The translations under genes were made by a program, and so were the position numbers. A stretch of DNA of 33,483 bases from Chryseobacterium sp. Leaf201 (GTDB lineage Bacteria; Bacteroidota; Bacteroidia; Flavobacteriales; Weeksellaceae): contig NZ_LMKA01000078.1 in assembly GCF_001421435.1 (NCBI RefSeq), positions 2,084 through 35,566 of the forward strand. The letters run 5' to 3'. Positions 31,735 to 33,483 of this stretch are shown here, one piece after another. How positions within the stretch are numbered: position 1 is the stretch's first letter; each line of letters starts with the position of its first letter. Below the pieces are notes generated by a model. The model saw only the letters and a program-made list of their open reading frames with translations. It was not told the DNA's origin and did no database searches.

Positions 31735-33189
31735 TTATGGACATGTAGGGGTATTAAAGCAGTACCATGCATAGCCGTCGTAGATTTTCATGCATTTTGA
31801 GGTCGTATCATATACCATCATTCCGTCCTGCGGATCTGTAATGGCATTGATCTGCACCGTAGTCATTCGTGTAATAACAAATCCTTTGGTATTGGATTCC
31901 AGTACGGTATATGCTGATTTTCTTAACATCGGCCAGTTACCACCGTTACTGCCCGCTCTTCCAAGAAGGGTAATCCCCATCTTTGAATCAATACCCGGAG
32001 CAGAAGTATTGGCATCATCATAACAAATACAACGCTGTATAAAATAATCATTGGTAGAAGGATAATATGTATCACCGAATACAGGAGATGTAGTACTCAT
32101 AAAGTTATCGGTAGAACCGTTGGTCCCCTGCTCTTTAATTTCAAACCTGAATGTTTCGGTAGGTTCATCAACTCCGTCATTTACAGAGGTAACATTAATG
32201 GCAATCCCGTCTATATCATTGTTCGGACTGGAAAATCCCGGGGTAATACCGCCGTCATAGTTGCCCGGCGGAACGGTGACAAGATAGATGCTGGTGCCCG
32301 GAACATGGGAAACTGAAGGCGTACCGTTAATAGTAGAAACACCGCTGAGCACAATATCATTATCACTCACAAACGGGCTACCGTTAGCCGGGTCTACCAG
32401 TTCCAGAGCTACCGTAGTGGGCTCGATTACCGCGCCGCTGATCCTCATAAATACATATCCGTTGCTTGAACCTTCACATGAGGCAAGAGCATTGGAAAAA
32501 TTAAGATCGATGATAGGGTTCAGCGATACCCGGATATCATCAAGCAGATTCCCGAAGCCGGGATTGGCAGAATTAATTGCCCTGAACCCTACCCTGTACA
32601 CACCGGTAGTTCCGTTAAATACATACGTTCCCTGATTTATCGACCAGGATCCTGTGCTGGAAGGCAGCGAAGTGGTATGTACCGTAGCAATATTGACTTC
32701 ATTTTCATCTTCGATAACCATGGCAGACTGTTCAGCGTCATTGCCTCTTGCCCGGTGCCTGAAGTAGTAATTAATCTCGTCCCCGTTGGTAAGATACATA
32801 TTCTGGTAGATCATGGAGCTAGTGTAGGCATTGAGTTCTACAAAATTAGTCCCCTGTGCGGCAGGTACATTGTTATAGCCTGTTCCCCAGACTTCTACGG
32901 GATGACATGCACCGGAAGAGCCGGGAGCACATACGCCGGACTGTACAGGATGAGAGGTATACCACGGGGACGTGACTTCAGCCCCCGCATCAAACGTAGC
33001 GCCTGAACCGAAGTTGGTATCCAGCTGTGAAAATGCTCCTGCATTTACACCGAATTCCAGGCCTGGATTAACAATAATTCTGGTTTGCGCAAAGCCGTAT
33101 TGCGGTGCCACAAGAGCAGCACCCAATAGTACAGGTATCCCGGATACCGCAAACTTTACATTTGAAAAAAACTGAGTAAAAATTTTCAT
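31735..33189 (-). CDS. Large exported protein with carbohydrate-binding-like and surface domains
   Basis: The 484-residue precursor has a signal peptide ending near YGFAQ. The N-terminal half (about 38-228) reads like a jelly-roll module: NPGLEFG, YNNVPAAQGTNFVELNA, GDEINYYFRHRARG and GVYRVGFRAINSANPGFGNL. Next (230-380) is a segment with Calx-beta-like features, ending INVTSVNDGVDEPTETFRFE. The C-terminus (about 410-484) has LESNTKGFVITRMTTVQINA and DPQDGMMVYDTTSKCMKIYD, a widespread flavobacterial exported-protein domain. It should act at the cell surface or outside, perhaps in adhesion. No adjacent type IX sorting domain is obvious. Confidence 0.7.
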   Translation of the reverse strand: MKIFTQFFSNVKFAVSGIPVLLGAALVAPQYGFAQTRIIVNPGLEFGVNAGAFSQLDTNFGSGATFDAGAEVTSPWYTSHPVQSGVCAPGSSGACHPVEVWGTGYNNVPAAQGTNFVELNAYTSSMIYQNMYLTNGDEINYYFRHRARGNDAEQSAMVIEDENEVNIATVHTTSLPSSTGSWSINQGTYVFNGTTGVYRVGFRAINSANPGFGNLLDDIRVSLNPIIDLNFSNALASCEGSSNGYVFMRISGAVIEPTTVALELVDPANGSPFVSDNDIVLSGVSTINGTPSVSHVPGTSIYLVTVPPGNYDGGITPGFSSPNNDIDGIAINVTSVNDGVDEPTETFRFEIKEQGTNGSTDNFMSTTSPVFGDTYYPSTNDYFIQRCICYDDANTSAPGIDSKMGITLLGRAGSNGGNWPMLRKSAYTVLESNTKGFVITRMTTVQINAITDPQDGMMVYDTTSKCMKIYDGYAWYCFNTPTCP

Positions 33190-33483
33190 AATAATATATT
33201 ATAGGTTTTATAAGGCATAAGGAGTACAGTCACAATTACTGTATGTAACTGTAAATTAAAGAATGGCAAAATGAATTGAATCAACAAACGTCATACAATC
33301 CAGTACTGTGCACTGGAATTATGTAGGGTGTCTGAAAATATTGCGGAATGTATAGATTTTCATGGGTTTAGTTATGGGATGCATAAAATATTTTATGTAG
33401 ACACACAGTATTCAATAAAAGTGCCAAAACGAAATTAAGTTTATATTTTTGACAAAAAACACTTAAAAAAAATATATTTTTTA
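33190..33483. other. Upstream region of the exported-protein operon
   Basis: No gene. On the plus strand TATTTTTG (33444-33451) fits TAnnTTTG and could be a promoter for a gene beyond the right edge. No minus-strand element for the exported-protein gene was found. Confidence 0.3.

Overview
The window looks like the chromosome of a member of the Bacteroidota, class Flavobacteriia, probably a Chryseobacterium or close relative (Weeksellaceae). The reasons are promoters of the TAnnTTTG type, a type II-C CRISPR-Cas locus with 47-nt repeats and a large Cas9, a 58-residue Hc1-type histone, flavobacterial RHS tip cassettes, and exported proteins ending in the 'SNTKGFVITRM...GMMVYDT' type of domain. 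The genus is an inference.

Layout. (1) Positions 1-6325 are the downstream end of an RHS polymorphic-toxin locus. Displaced 3' cassettes each carry the RHS core, a variable toxin tip and an immunity candidate. One tip has a zincin motif (HETSH) and one a clan-CD cysteine-peptidase signature; both are followed by lipoprotein immunity candidates. A third tip is ParB-like and broken by a stop codon. A fourth cassette is rearranged, and a fossil of the core lies near 6150. The cassettes are separated by near-identical terminators and share a stop-containing insertion in front of the core, so most look silent. (2) 6383-7939 (-) is an HD-domain alarmone-hydrolase-like gene followed by a luciferase-like monooxygenase gene. 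(3) 8211-19447 holds three Crp/Fnr-family regulators around a block of signalling and stress genes: a four-PAS histidine kinase with a single-domain response regulator, SdhB, GlsB, a small secreted protein, CinA/PncC, a YciF-type ferritin-like protein and a KGG-repeat stress protein. (4) 19864-26830 holds a double-glycine, cysteine-rich peptide gene, a 16-spacer CRISPR array, cas2, cas1, cas9 and a tracrRNA. (5) 26931-33189 holds a YceI lipoprotein, Tex, an RDD membrane protein, the Hc1 histone and two exported surface-type proteins.

How the parts fit. The most notable signal not explained by gene calls is a repeated regulatory design. A 5-4-5 palindrome, ATGAY-N4-RTCAT, lies exactly 22 bp in front of a TAnnTTTG promoter element at three places (8213, 17117, 18461), and a half-site sits at exactly the same distance at 18733. 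These lie upstream of each of the three Crp/Fnr genes and of a 69-codon gene. The layout is that of an FNR box at a class II activator position, and the recognition helices of all three regulators have the FNR-like x-E-T-x-x-R pattern. I infer a local, mutually controlled Crp/Fnr circuit.

In the CRISPR locus the tracrRNA reads rightward and shows the array also reads rightward, head-on to the cas operon, with both ending at one bidirectional terminator. Base composition changes sharply at the cas9/cas1 overlap, from roughly 32% GC in cas9 to roughly 49% in cas1-cas2 by hand counts of sample lines, which suggests a composite locus. No tRNA, rRNA or insertion sequence was seen.
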